From: an uncultured Micromonospora sp. | Lineage (GTDB): Bacteria > Actinomycetota > Actinomycetes > Mycobacteriales > Micromonosporaceae | DNA: 17,792 bases | Assembly: GCA_937951935.1 (NCBI GenBank) | Contig: CALGAM010000074.1 | Span: 1 to 17,792, forward strand | Direction: 5' to 3' | Notes under the pieces: model-generated | Seen by the model: only the letters and a program-made list of their open reading frames with translations | Told to the model about the DNA's origin: nothing | Databases searched by the model: none | Shown here: positions 7,907-14,452 of the stretch, one piece after another | Numbering within the stretch: position 1 is the first letter of the stretch | Layout of the letters: each line of letters begins with the position of its first letter | Program-made: the position numbers and the translations under genes

Positions 7907-9354
7907 CCAACAGTGACGGCAAGACGACCCAGGGTGGTCGAGGGATCGTCGGCCGGCTGGGGCGGTTGGCCATCGACCTACGGCCGCTGCGGTTCCCGGC
8001 GTACCGGCGGCTGTGGGTCGGCACCGGCGTGTCGATGTTCGGCTTCCAGCTCACCGCGGTCGCCGTGCCGGTGGAGATGTACACCCTGACCGACGAGTCG
8101 CTGTGGGTCGGGTTGCTGGGCGTCGCCGGGTTCGTCCCACTGTTGATCTTCGGTCTGTGGGGTGGCGCGGTCGCGGACGCGGTGGACCGGCGCCGGTTGC
8201 TGCTCGCCAGCTCGCTGCTGATGTGGCTGTCCACCCTGGGGCTGCTGTGCCAGGCACTGTTCGGGTTCGGCAGCCCGGTCCTGCTGTTGGCGCTGGTCGC
8301 GGTCCAGACGATCGCGTTCGCGGTCAGTTCGCCGGCCCGGGTGGCGATCATCGCCCGGCTGGTGCCCGCGTCGCTGCTGCCGGCGGCGAACACCCTCGGC
8401 TTCACCACGACCACCGCCGGTGGCGTGTTCGGGCCGCTCGCCAGCGGGTTGGTCTTCTCGGCGCTGCCGGTCGAGGGCGCCCTGCCGGTGGCGTACGGCG
8501 TCGACGCCGCGCTGTTCACCGTCTCGCTCTGGGCGACCTGGCGGCTGCCGCCGATGCCTCCGCTGGACGACGGCACCGCACAGCCGCGGCGGCTCGGCCT
8601 GGCCGGCGTGGTGGACGGCTTCCGCTACCTGGCCGGTACGCCGGTGCTGCTGCTCTCCTTCGCCGTCGACCTCATCGCGATGTTCTTCGCGATGCCCCGG
8701 GCGCTCTTCCCCGAGGTGGCGACGGAGCGCTTCGGCGGCGGGGCGGCGATCGGCTGGCTGTACAGCGCGATCGCGATCGGTTCGGTGCTCGGCGGGCTCA
8801 CCTCCGGGTGGATCGGCCGGGTCCGCCGGCAGGGCCTCGGTCTGGTGATCGCGGTGGTCGGGTGGGGCCTGGCGATCGCCGCCGCCGGACTGGCCCGACA
8901 GCTGTGGCTGATGGTCGGGCTGCTCGCCCTGGCCGGCTCCGCCGACCTGGTCAGCTCGGTGTTCCGGCAGTCGATGCTCCAGGTGTACGCGCCGGACCGC
9001 ATGCGGGGGCGCCTCCAGGGTGTGAACATCACCGTGGTTGCCGGCGGACCCCGTCTGGGAGACCTGCGGGCCGGCATGACGGCGTCGATGTGGGGGGCCG
9101 GTGTCGCGTGGGTCGGCGGGGGTCTGCTGGCGGCGGTCCTCGCCGTGCTGCTGGGGCTCTTCTTCCCGGCGCTGCTGCGCTACCGGTTCGTGGCCGAGAC
9201 GGACCCGGCGCGGGCCGGTGCCTCGCCGGGCGCGGCCGACCCGGAGTCCGGCGCGGCCGGTACGGGGCAGCCCGCCCCGACCGCGTCACCGGGGGGTGCC
9301 CCGAAGGACCGGGCGGGCGCCGTCGCCGGGGGGCCGGGCGTTTCCGCGGGGTAA
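7903..9354 (+). CDS. MFS exporter (EntS/MFS_3-like)
   Basis: Inner-membrane major facilitator with about 10-12 hydrophobic helices in 483 residues. The family start PLRFPAYRRLWVGTGVSMFG at about 27-46 is followed by the loop GGAVADAVDRRRLLL (MFS signature between helices 2 and 3). Mid-protein SSPARVAIIARLVPASLLPAANTL and late VVAGGPRLGDLRAG are typical of the enterobactin exporter EntS and macrolide-efflux-like branch. The last roughly 50 residues are Pro/Gly/Ala-rich and probably a disordered cytoplasmic tail. GTG 7903 overlaps the pdxH stop (GTGA), so it is translated with pdxH. The substrate is unknown; coupling with pdxH suggests, weakly, a B6 vitamer, but the family usually exports siderophores or drugs. 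Confidence 0.9.
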   Translation: MTNSDGKTTQGGRGIVGRLGRLAIDLRPLRFPAYRRLWVGTGVSMFGFQLTAVAVPVEMYTLTDESLWVGLLGVAGFVPLLIFGLWGGAVADAVDRRRLLLASSLLMWLSTLGLLCQALFGFGSPVLLLALVAVQTIAFAVSSPARVAIIARLVPASLLPAANTLGFTTTTAGGVFGPLASGLVFSALPVEGALPVAYGVDAALFTVSLWATWRLPPMPPLDDGTAQPRRLGLAGVVDGFRYLAGTPVLLLSFAVDLIAMFFAMPRALFPEVATERFGGGAAIGWLYSAIAIGSVLGGLTSGWIGRVRRQGLGLVIAVVGWGLAIAAAGLARQLWLMVGLLALAGSADLVSSVFRQSMLQVYAPDRMRGRLQGVNITVVAGGPRLGDLRAGMTASMWGAGVAWVGGGLLAAVLAVLLGLFFPALLRYRFVAETDPARAGASPGAADPESGAAGTGQPAPTASPGGAPKDRAGAVAGGPGVSAG

Positions 9355-9383
9355 CGGCTATCGTCCGGTCAGCGACCCAGCAG

Positions 9384-9404
9384 CGCCGGACCCGTCTTCC
9401 GGCG
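9384..9404 (+). terminator. Hairpin between MFS gene and epimerase gene
   Basis: CGCCGGA and TCCGGCG form a 7-base perfect stem with a 7-base loop, 30 bases after the MFS stop and just before the epimerase ribosome site. No T-run is present. It could be a terminator or a partial barrier within an operon. Confidence 0.4.
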
Positions 9405-9426
9405 AGGGGCGACCGAGGAGCAACGC

Positions 9427-10368
9427 ATGGAGAACGTCACAGCGGCGGCACGACCGCTTTCCGGCGCACAGTGGACGATCTCGGCCGACGGCCACGAGGC
9501 CGTGGTGGTCGAGGTCGGCGGCGGCCTGCGGGCGTACCGGGTGAACGGCGTCGAGTACGTCGACGGGTACGGCGAGGACGAACTGCCCGCCGGCGCGGCG
9601 GGCCAGATTCTGGCGCCCTGGCCGAACCGGATCCGGGACGGTCGCTACACCTTCGGAGGCCGGTCGCTCCAGCTGCCCCTGACCGAGCCGGAGCGGCACA
9701 ACGCGATCCACGGACTGGTGAACTGGCTGCCCTGGCGGCTGGTGTCGCAGCGCCCGGACACCGTGGTGGTCCGCTGCGAGATGCCGGCGCAGGTCGGCTA
9801 TCCCTGGCCGCTGGAGTTGCAGACCGAGTGGCGGGTCGGCGCGGACGGGCTGCGGGCCGAGCACCAGGTGACCAACGTGGGGCGGCAGCCCTGCCCGTTC
9901 GGGTTCTCCGTCCACCCGTACCTGCGGATTCCCGGGGTGGCCGTGGACGACCTGCTGCTGCGCGTGCCGGGCCGCAGCCGGCTGCTGCTGGACGGTCGGC
10001 TGCTGCCGGTCGGGGCCGTGAAGGTCGCCGGCGGGGAGTACGACTTCACCACCCCCCGCCGGATCGGCTCCGCCGTCCTCGACGTCGCCTTCGGGGACCT
10101 CGACCCGGACCAGGTCGACGAGAGCGGCTCCAGCGTCACGCTCGCCAGCCCGGACTCGTCGGCGGAGGTGAGCGTCTGGGCCGACACCTCGTTCGGCTGG
10201 TGGCAGGTCTTCACCGGTGACACGCTCCTGGGCGAGCGGCGCCGCCGGTCGGTGGCGGTGGAGCCGATGACCTGCCCACCGGATGCGTTCCGTTCGGGCC
10301 GGGACGTGATCGTCCTGGAACCGGGCCAGACGTGGCGGGCGGTCTGGGGCATCCGTCCCGGCGCCTGA
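9427..10368 (+). CDS. Aldose 1-epimerase family protein (galactose mutarotase-like)
   Basis: Cytoplasmic enzyme of the galactose mutarotase superfamily, likely interconverting alpha and beta anomers of an aldose; the sugar is not identifiable. The 313 residues match the YihR-like branch. Visible active-site marks are APWPNRIRDGRY at 63-74 (substrate Asn/Arg), HNAIHGLV with His95, FGFSVHPYL with the acid His163, and EPMTCPPDAF with the base Glu279. ATG 9427 has GAGGAG about 6 bases upstream. It follows the MFS gene by 72 bases containing a small hairpin, so it may be a separate transcript. A strong hairpin follows its stop. Confidence 0.9.
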   Translation: MENVTAAARPLSGAQWTISADGHEAVVVEVGGGLRAYRVNGVEYVDGYGEDELPAGAAGQILAPWPNRIRDGRYTFGGRSLQLPLTEPERHNAIHGLVNWLPWRLVSQRPDTVVVRCEMPAQVGYPWPLELQTEWRVGADGLRAEHQVTNVGRQPCPFGFSVHPYLRIPGVAVDDLLLRVPGRSRLLLDGRLLPVGAVKVAGGEYDFTTPRRIGSAVLDVAFGDLDPDQVDESGSSVTLASPDSSAEVSVWADTSFGWWQVFTGDTLLGERRRRSVAVEPMTCPPDAFRSGRDVIVLEPGQTWRAVWGIRPGA

Positions 10369-10407
10369 CGTCCGTCGGCGGCGGCAGACGGCCGAGCCGG
10401 TCGGGAC

Positions 10408-10439
10408 GGCCGGGCGTGCCGTGTACGGGCCGCCCGGCC
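10408..10439 (+). terminator. Hairpin after the epimerase gene
   Basis: GGCCGGGCG (10408-10416) and CGCCCGGCC (10431-10439) are a perfect 9-base inverted repeat with a 14-base loop that can pair further inside. It begins 40 bases after the stop and ends before the next gene's ribosome site. Confidence 0.55.
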
Positions 10440-10507
10440 CGCCAGGCCGGCCGGTCACGGGCGGCGGTCGGGCCGGGCGGCTGACGCGCAACGGAGGAGG
10501 CGCCAGG

Positions 10508-11197
10508 ATGGAGTTCTCGACGGTCGTACGGCGGCGTCGGATGGTCCGGAACTACGACCCGGACCGGCCCGTTCCGCCCGAGGTGGTGACGCGGCTGCTC
10601 GACCACGCCGTCCGCGCGCCGTCGGCCGGGTTCTCCCAGGGCTGGGCCTTCCTCGTCCTGTCGGAGCCGGCGGACCGGGAGCGGTTCTGGACGGCGACCA
10701 GCCCGCGCGGCGGCCGGGGGCGTCCGGCCGGGCCGGGCGGCGGCGCCAGCCGGTGGCTGACCGGGATGCGCCGGGCACCGCTGATCGTGGTGCCGCACGC
10801 GAGCCGTTCCGCCTACCTGGACCGGTACGCCGAGCCGGACAAGGGCTGGACCGACCGGGACGAGGCACGCTGGCCGGTGCCCTACTGGTACGTCGACACC
10901 GGCTTCGCGGCTCTGCTGATGCTGCTGACCGCGGTCGACGAGGGGCTCGGCGCCTGCTTCTTCGGGATTCCGCCGGAACGCCTGTCGGCGTACCGGGAAG
11001 CGTTCGGCGTGCCCGAGGAGTTCACACCGATCGGAGCGATCACCGTGGGGTACCCGGCGCCGGACCACCGGTCGCCGTCGCTGCGGCGCGGGAGGCGCCC
11101 GATGACCGAGGTCGTGCATCGGGGCCGGTGGGGGCGGACGGGCCTGTCCGACGGTGATCGACCAACTACCGGAGGTAGTAACGAAACTGACATCTAG
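10508..11197 (+). CDS. Nitroreductase family protein
   Basis: FMN-dependent oxidoreductase fold of 229 residues. It opens MEFSTVVRRRRMVRNYDPDRPVPP, with the Arg-rich FMN-phosphate motif at 8-14, then LLDHAVRAPSAGFSQGWAFLVL, the usual flavin-binding segment. DTGFAALLMLLTAVDEGLGACFFGIP is the conserved second FMN helix, and ITVGYPAP is near the end. ATG 10508 follows a GGAGGAGG run about 9 bases away; an upstream in-frame ATG at 10421 lies in a terminator hairpin and is rejected. Typical members end soon after VGYPAPD plus a basic tail. Here the last 20 or so residues (after HRGRWG) read into AT-richer, promoter-like DNA, so the tail is probably non-conserved. Substrate unknown. Confidence 0.9.
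   Translation: MEFSTVVRRRRMVRNYDPDRPVPPEVVTRLLDHAVRAPSAGFSQGWAFLVLSEPADRERFWTATSPRGGRGRPAGPGGGASRWLTGMRRAPLIVVPHASRSAYLDRYAEPDKGWTDRDEARWPVPYWYVDTGFAALLMLLTAVDEGLGACFFGIPPERLSAYREAFGVPEEFTPIGAITVGYPAPDHRSPSLRRGRRPMTEVVHRGRWGRTGLSDGDRPTTGGSNETDI
11165..11179. repeat. Inverted repeat ACTACC-gga-GGTAGT at the 3' end of the nitroreductase gene
   Basis: Perfect 6-base arms around 3 bases, inside the last codons of the nitroreductase gene. It lies about 48 bases upstream of a candidate -10 box for the next gene. A related half (AACTACA) lies at 11203-11209. It could be an operator for the ParB-like gene. Confidence 0.3.
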
Positions 11198-11226
11198 GAA
11201 CAAACTACAAGGTCGTACGGGGTCGC

Positions 11227-11232
11227 TAGGCT
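11227..11232 (+). promoter_or_regulatory. Candidate -10 box (TAGGCT) for the ParB-like gene
   Basis: TAGGCT fits the actinomycete TAnnnT -10 pattern and lies in an AT-richer stretch about 100 bases before the GTG start. No convincing -35 hexamer is seen 17-18 bases upstream, so the call is weak. Confidence 0.3.
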
Positions 11233-11331
11233 GACGAGCGTCATTTGCAATTCGCGGCTTGCACGCGGGGCGGGCCGCGGAGGGAACGCACGGGGCCGGG
11301 CCAGCACGGCCATGGGGAGGAGCGTGCCGTC

Positions 11332-11625
11332 GTGATCTTCAAGGCGGTCCGGGACGGACGACCGTACCCGGACCACGGGCTCACGTTGAAGCAGTGGGCG
11401 GAGATTCCGCCGCGGCCGCTGCGTCTCGACCAGCTCATCACGACCAAGCGGGAACTCGCGCTCGACAAGCTCCTCGCCGAGGACTCCACCTTCTACGGCG
11501 ATCTGTTCCCGCACGTCGTGCAGTGGAACGGCAGTCTCTACCTCGAAGACGGGCTGCACCGGGCACTCCGGGCCGCCCTGCAACAGCGCAACCAGATCCA
11601 CGCCCGGGTACTGGTGCTGCCGTGA
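11332..11625 (+). CDS. Small conserved ParB/Srx-like protein of unknown function
   Basis: A 97-residue soluble protein that I recognise only as a conserved actinobacterial family. The pattern LRLDQLITTKRELALDKLL (30-48), then VVQWNGSLYLEDGLHRALRAAL (split at 62-83) and HARVLVL at the end, resembles the N-terminal ParB/sulfiredoxin fold: a strand with 'LDQL', then 'V..DGxHR..A', then a closing strand. The DGLHR motif at 73-77 corresponds to the GxHR nucleotide-binding motif. There is no DNA-binding helix-turn-helix or partner parA. GTG 11332 is chosen because AGGAG lies at 11318-11322 and upstream residues are low-complexity. The gene is flanked by a large hairpin and appears monocistronic. 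It might be an antitoxin-like or nucleotide-binding protein; function is open. Confidence 0.8.
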   Translation: MIFKAVRDGRPYPDHGLTLKQWAEIPPRPLRLDQLITTKRELALDKLLAEDSTFYGDLFPHVVQWNGSLYLEDGLHRALRAALQQRNQIHARVLVLP

Positions 11626-11685
11626 CCGGGCGGCAACGTCGCCGCCCTCCCACCCACCCCTCCCGCCGCACCTCTCCCTCGTCGG

Positions 11686-11731
11686 TCACGGAGTCGTCGG
11701 CGCGGGACGGGCTCCCGCGGACGCTCCGTGA
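11686..11731. terminator. Large bidirectional terminator hairpin
   Basis: Nested perfect arms TCACGGAG/CTCCGTGA (outer), CGTC/GACG (middle) and CGCGGGA/TCCCGCG (inner) give about 19 pairs around a 5-base loop, with only a T bulge and a GG bulge. It lies between the convergent ParB-like and iron-receptor genes and can serve both. Confidence 0.75.
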
Positions 11732-11754
11732 TCAACGGAGGACGGAAGGGAGGG

Positions 11755-12780
11755 TCACACCACCTTCTTGGCGGTGCGGATGGCGGTGGCCAGGGTCTCC
11801 AGGGCGGTGGCGCTGCCCGCGTACGAGAACAGCGCCTCGCTGTTCCAGCCGACGATCTGGTTCGCCCTGACCGCCGGGAGCCGGTTCCAGGTCGGCTTGT
11901 TGGTCAGGTCCTTCGGCTGCAGGGCCGAGGTACGGCTGTCCAGCAGCAGGATGTCGGCCGGGTACTTGTCGGCGTTCTCCCAGCTCAGGCTCTCGAAGTA
12001 GCCGAGGTCGTCGACCTTCTCGGGGACGACGATGTCCACCCCGAGGGACTTGTAGTAGTAGATGTCGGAGTTGACGCCCGGGTTGGAGACGTAGAAGAGG
12101 TCCGCGCTGGCGGAGCAGGCGAGGACCCTGATCCCCGGGTTGGCGGCGAGAGCCTGCCGGATGCTCTCGGCGGCGGCCTCGAACCGCGCCTTGGCCTCGG
12201 TCACCCGCGGTGCGTTCAGGTCGGCACCGAGCGCGGCGGCGACCTCGGCGTGCCGTTCGATCACCTTGTCCAGCGGGGCACGCGAGGCGACGAGGACGAG
12301 GCTGGGCGCCAACTGGGCGATCTTGTCCTTGCTCTCGTCCGGCACGTACCACAGCGAGCCCTCCTCGTACTGGTGGGTGATCAGGAGGTCGGGCTGCAGT
12401 GACGCGTACTTCTCGAGGTTGAACTCGCCCCAGGTGTTGCCGACGATGGTGACCTTGCTGACGTCCAGGTTGCCGGCCTGCACGTCCGGGCTGCCGTCGG
12501 GGCGGACGGTCGGCCCGAAGACGCCGACGATCTGGTCGGTCACGCCGAAGTCGTACAGCGCGGCGGCGGTGCCGACGAAGGCGACGATCCGGCGGGGCCG
12601 GCTGGCTGTCCTGATCTCCTGGCCCCGGTCGTCGGTGAAGGTCCAGGCGCCGTCGCCGGCGTTCGTCGAGCCACCCGACCCGCCCTCGTCCGTGCCGCAG
12701 GCGGCGAGCAGGGCGCCGAGGCCGAGTGCACCGGCTGCCCCGAGGAAGTTCCGGCGGGTGAGTTGGAGACGGCGAGTCAT
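11755..12780 (-). CDS. Iron-siderophore ABC transporter substrate-binding lipoprotein
   Basis: Membrane-anchored receptor that would bind a ferric siderophore outside the cell and pass it to an ABC permease. It has 341 residues. It starts MTRRLQLTRRNFLG, a twin-arginine motif at 9-14, then a hydrophobic stretch ending in lipobox LAAC with Cys28, so it appears to be a Tat lipoprotein. The mature part has the FepB/FhuD (periplasmic binding protein 2) fold: WTFTDDRGQEIRTASRPRRIVAF, LQPDLLITHQYEE, and IRVLACSASADLFYVSN. The ATG at 12780 is set by this signal and a GGGAG about 9 bases upstream. No permease or ATPase gene adjoins it in this window. A DtxR/IdeR-type iron box upstream predicts repression when iron is plentiful. 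Confidence 0.93.
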   Translation of the reverse strand: MTRRLQLTRRNFLGAAGALGLGALLAACGTDEGGSGGSTNAGDGAWTFTDDRGQEIRTASRPRRIVAFVGTAAALYDFGVTDQIVGVFGPTVRPDGSPDVQAGNLDVSKVTIVGNTWGEFNLEKYASLQPDLLITHQYEEGSLWYVPDESKDKIAQLAPSLVLVASRAPLDKVIERHAEVAAALGADLNAPRVTEAKARFEAAAESIRQALAANPGIRVLACSASADLFYVSNPGVNSDIYYYKSLGVDIVVPEKVDDLGYFESLSWENADKYPADILLLDSRTSALQPKDLTNKPTWNRLPAVRANQIVGWNSEALFSYAGSATALETLATAIRTAKKVV

Positions 12781-12868
12781 GACGTGGGGCTCCCTTGGAC
12801 TGACGCGGATCAGGCGGGCGGTGAACAGGCACGGGGCACGGCGTGACGGCACGTGACCCAAGCGGGCC

Positions 12869-12887
12869 TTAGGTTAGCCTGGCCTAA
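12869..12887. promoter_or_regulatory. DtxR/IdeR-type iron box
   Basis: TTAGGTTAGCCTGGCCTAA matches the 19-base DtxR/IdeR consensus (TTAGGTTAGGCTAACCTAA) at 16 positions. It lies 89 bases upstream of the siderophore-binding lipoprotein start and just downstream of a TTGACA -35 on the same strand. Binding of the iron-loaded repressor there would block transcription. Confidence 0.88.
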
Positions 12888-12901
12888 ATTGCCGCTGTCA
12901 A
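12871..12901 (-). promoter_or_regulatory. Candidate promoter of the siderophore-binding lipoprotein gene
   Basis: On the minus strand a perfect -35 TTGACA (12901-12896) is followed after 19 bases by TAACCT (12876-12871), which fits TAnnnT. The iron box covers the -10 and part of the spacer. The long spacer is a weakness. Confidence 0.5.
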
Positions 12902-12980
12902 GTCGAAGAGAGCAGGGCCACCACGGTCGCGGGGCGGCTCGACACCGGCGGCGGGACCACCCCGGTCGGGCGGAGGGCCC

Positions 12981-13023
12981 CACGGCCGGACGGCGTCCAC
13001 CCTCCGCGCGCCGTCCGGCCGTG
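12981..13023 (-). terminator. Strong hairpin after the xylanase gene
   Basis: CACGGCCGGACGGCG (12981-12995) and its exact complement (13009-13023) form a perfect 15-base stem with a 13-base loop, 25 bases downstream of the xylanase stop. It isolates the xylanase transcript from the iron-receptor promoter. Confidence 0.75.
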
Positions 13024-13047
13024 TGACCACGTGTCCCGACCGCCTTC

Positions 13048-14214
13048 TCAGAAGCCGCGCCTGCCGTGCGGCACCGAGGCGGTGGCGAGGACCTGCTGCA
13101 GGCCGCGGTACGCCGCCTTGGGCGCGAGGTTCTCGTCGAACGGGGTCGCCGCACCCTGGCCGCTGAACGCGTCGGGCACCCAGGAGTACCGGTCGGTGAA
13201 GCCCCAGACGGTGAACATCACGCACCTCGGGGTGAGCAGGCAGGCCGACAGCAGGGTGTTGAAGCTGCCCACCTGGCCGGCCTCCTTGTAGGTGTCGGTC
13301 GGCAGGAAGTACCGGACGTCGACCTCGGTGAAGGCGGTCTCCAGCCCGAGCTGGTCGAAGCGGGCCAGGTTCTGCGGGGCGTCGATCGGCAGCGGGTACT
13401 GCAGGTCGAGGTGGCCCTGGAAGCCGATGCCGTGCAGCGGCACCCCCTGCCTGCGCAGCGTCTTGGCCAGCTCGTAGTACGCGGTGCTCTTCGGGTTGAT
13501 GCCGTCGATGGCGTAGTCGTTGAGGAAGAGCTTCGCCTTCGGGTCGGCGGCGTGTGCCCAGCGCAGCGCGTCGGCGATGTAGTCGGGGCCGAGGAGCCGG
13601 CGGAAGATGGTGTCGCGCAGCACGGGGTTGTCGCCGTCGGTGAACGCCTCGTTGACCACGTCCCAGGACCGGACCTTGCCCCGGTACCGCTTCACCACGG
13701 TGGTGATGTGGTTCTTGACGATGCTGCGCAGCTCCGCCGAGTCGATCGAGCCGTCGGCGACACCCTGGGTCAGCCAGCCGGGGAGCTGGTTGTGCCAGAG
13801 CAGGGTGTGGCCGTGGATCTTCTGACCGTTACGCCGGGCGAACTCGACCAGTTCGTCGGCCGGGCCCCAGTTGTACTGGCCGCGGACCGGCTCCAGGCTC
13901 TCCCACTTCATGACGTTCTCGGCGGTGACCGCGGAGAACTCCCGGGCCGCCCGCTCGCGGTAGGCGGCGTCGTTTGCCAGGGCGTTCACGTCGATTGCCG
14001 TGCCGACACCGAGGCCGTGCTTGGCGGCCAGCACGCGCAGCGGCTGGTCGATGGTGCCGGGGGCGGGAGCGGGCCCGCCGTGGCCGGGCTTCGGCGGCGT
14101 CGCGGGGGCCGGCGGCGCGGGTGGCTGCGGCGCGGCGGTGGCGGCCGACGGACCGACCGCGTAGAGCGCGCCGGCGGTGAGCACGCCGACCATGACGATC
14201 CGGAGCTTCTTCAT
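13048..14214 (-). CDS. Secreted endo-1,4-beta-xylanase, GH10
   Basis: Extracellular enzyme cutting the xylan backbone into xylo-oligosaccharides. It has 388 residues. A Sec signal peptide (MKKLRIVMVGVLTAGALYAV..ATAAP, cut near residue 28) is followed by a Pro/Gly-rich linker (29-55) and one GH10 catalytic domain (about 56-380). Key marks are AENVMKWESLEP at 98-109, GHTLLWHNQLPGWL at 135-148, the acid/base Glu189 in WDVVNEAF, GIGFQGHLD at 262-270, the nucleophile Glu297 in TEVDVR, and FTVWGFTDRYSW at 334-345. There is no carbohydrate-binding module. ATG 14214 has GGAGGT at 14223-14228, 8 bases away. It follows a sigma factor and a sugar-binding membrane protein on the same strand, and its 238-base leader holds two inverted repeats, so it is a candidate target of that sensor pair. 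Confidence 0.95.
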   Translation of the reverse strand: MKKLRIVMVGVLTAGALYAVGPSAATAAPQPPAPPAPATPPKPGHGGPAPAPGTIDQPLRVLAAKHGLGVGTAIDVNALANDAAYRERAAREFSAVTAENVMKWESLEPVRGQYNWGPADELVEFARRNGQKIHGHTLLWHNQLPGWLTQGVADGSIDSAELRSIVKNHITTVVKRYRGKVRSWDVVNEAFTDGDNPVLRDTIFRRLLGPDYIADALRWAHAADPKAKLFLNDYAIDGINPKSTAYYELAKTLRRQGVPLHGIGFQGHLDLQYPLPIDAPQNLARFDQLGLETAFTEVDVRYFLPTDTYKEAGQVGSFNTLLSACLLTPRCVMFTVWGFTDRYSWVPDAFSGQGAATPFDENLAPKAAYRGLQQVLATASVPHGRRGF

Positions 14215-14245
14215 TCGGGGAGACCTCCAGGGGTGGTGTTCGACG

Positions 14246-14265
14246 CCGGCCGCCGCGGCGGCCGG
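14246..14265. repeat. Perfect 20-base palindrome in the xylanase leader
   Basis: CCGGCCGCCGCGGCGGCCGG reads the same on both strands. It lies 31 bases upstream of the xylanase ATG, 17 bases before its ribosome site. As RNA it would fold to about an 8-pair hairpin with a 4-base loop. It could be an operator or a translation-affecting leader hairpin; GC-only composition raises the chance level somewhat. Confidence 0.45.
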
Positions 14266-14339
14266 TCGCGTCACGCACCGGGACGGGTGCGCGATCTCCC
14301 CTCGAACGCACGTCGGGGCTCACTGTGCTGCACCATGAT

Positions 14340-14357
14340 CTGTCGGGAATACGACAG
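14340..14357. promoter_or_regulatory. Candidate operator upstream of the xylanase
   Basis: CTGTCG-GGAATA-CGACAG is a perfect 6-base inverted repeat separated by 6 bases, spanning 18 bases in an AT-richer part of the xylanase upstream region (about 125 bases before the ATG). On the minus strand a TACTGT that could be a -10 overlaps its edge. The spacing suits a dimeric repressor. I do not recognise the regulator. Confidence 0.45.
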
Positions 14358-14408
14358 TAGTAGATGGGGGTCATTGGCTGGTGCTGGATCGCCGGATGTG
14401 GTACTAAG

Positions 14409-14425
14409 CCGACCTCCTCGGTCGG
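14409..14425 (-). terminator. Small hairpin after the sugar-binding membrane protein gene
   Basis: CCGACC and GGTCGG form a 6-base stem with a 5-base loop, 27 bases after that gene's stop. It is weak and lacks a T-run, so read-through toward the xylanase is possible. Confidence 0.35.
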
Positions 14426-14452
14426 TCGGGGTGGACGCGGGCGGACCGGCCG

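Noticed and set aside
8013..10220. 735-codon plus-strand open frame
   Set aside because: Shifted frame across the MFS and epimerase genes; Arg-rich with no family pattern.
12781..12861. Longer start (12861) for the siderophore-binding lipoprotein
   Set aside because: It would place 27 extra residues before the Tat/lipoprotein signal; ATG 12780 gives a normal signal peptide with a ribosome site.
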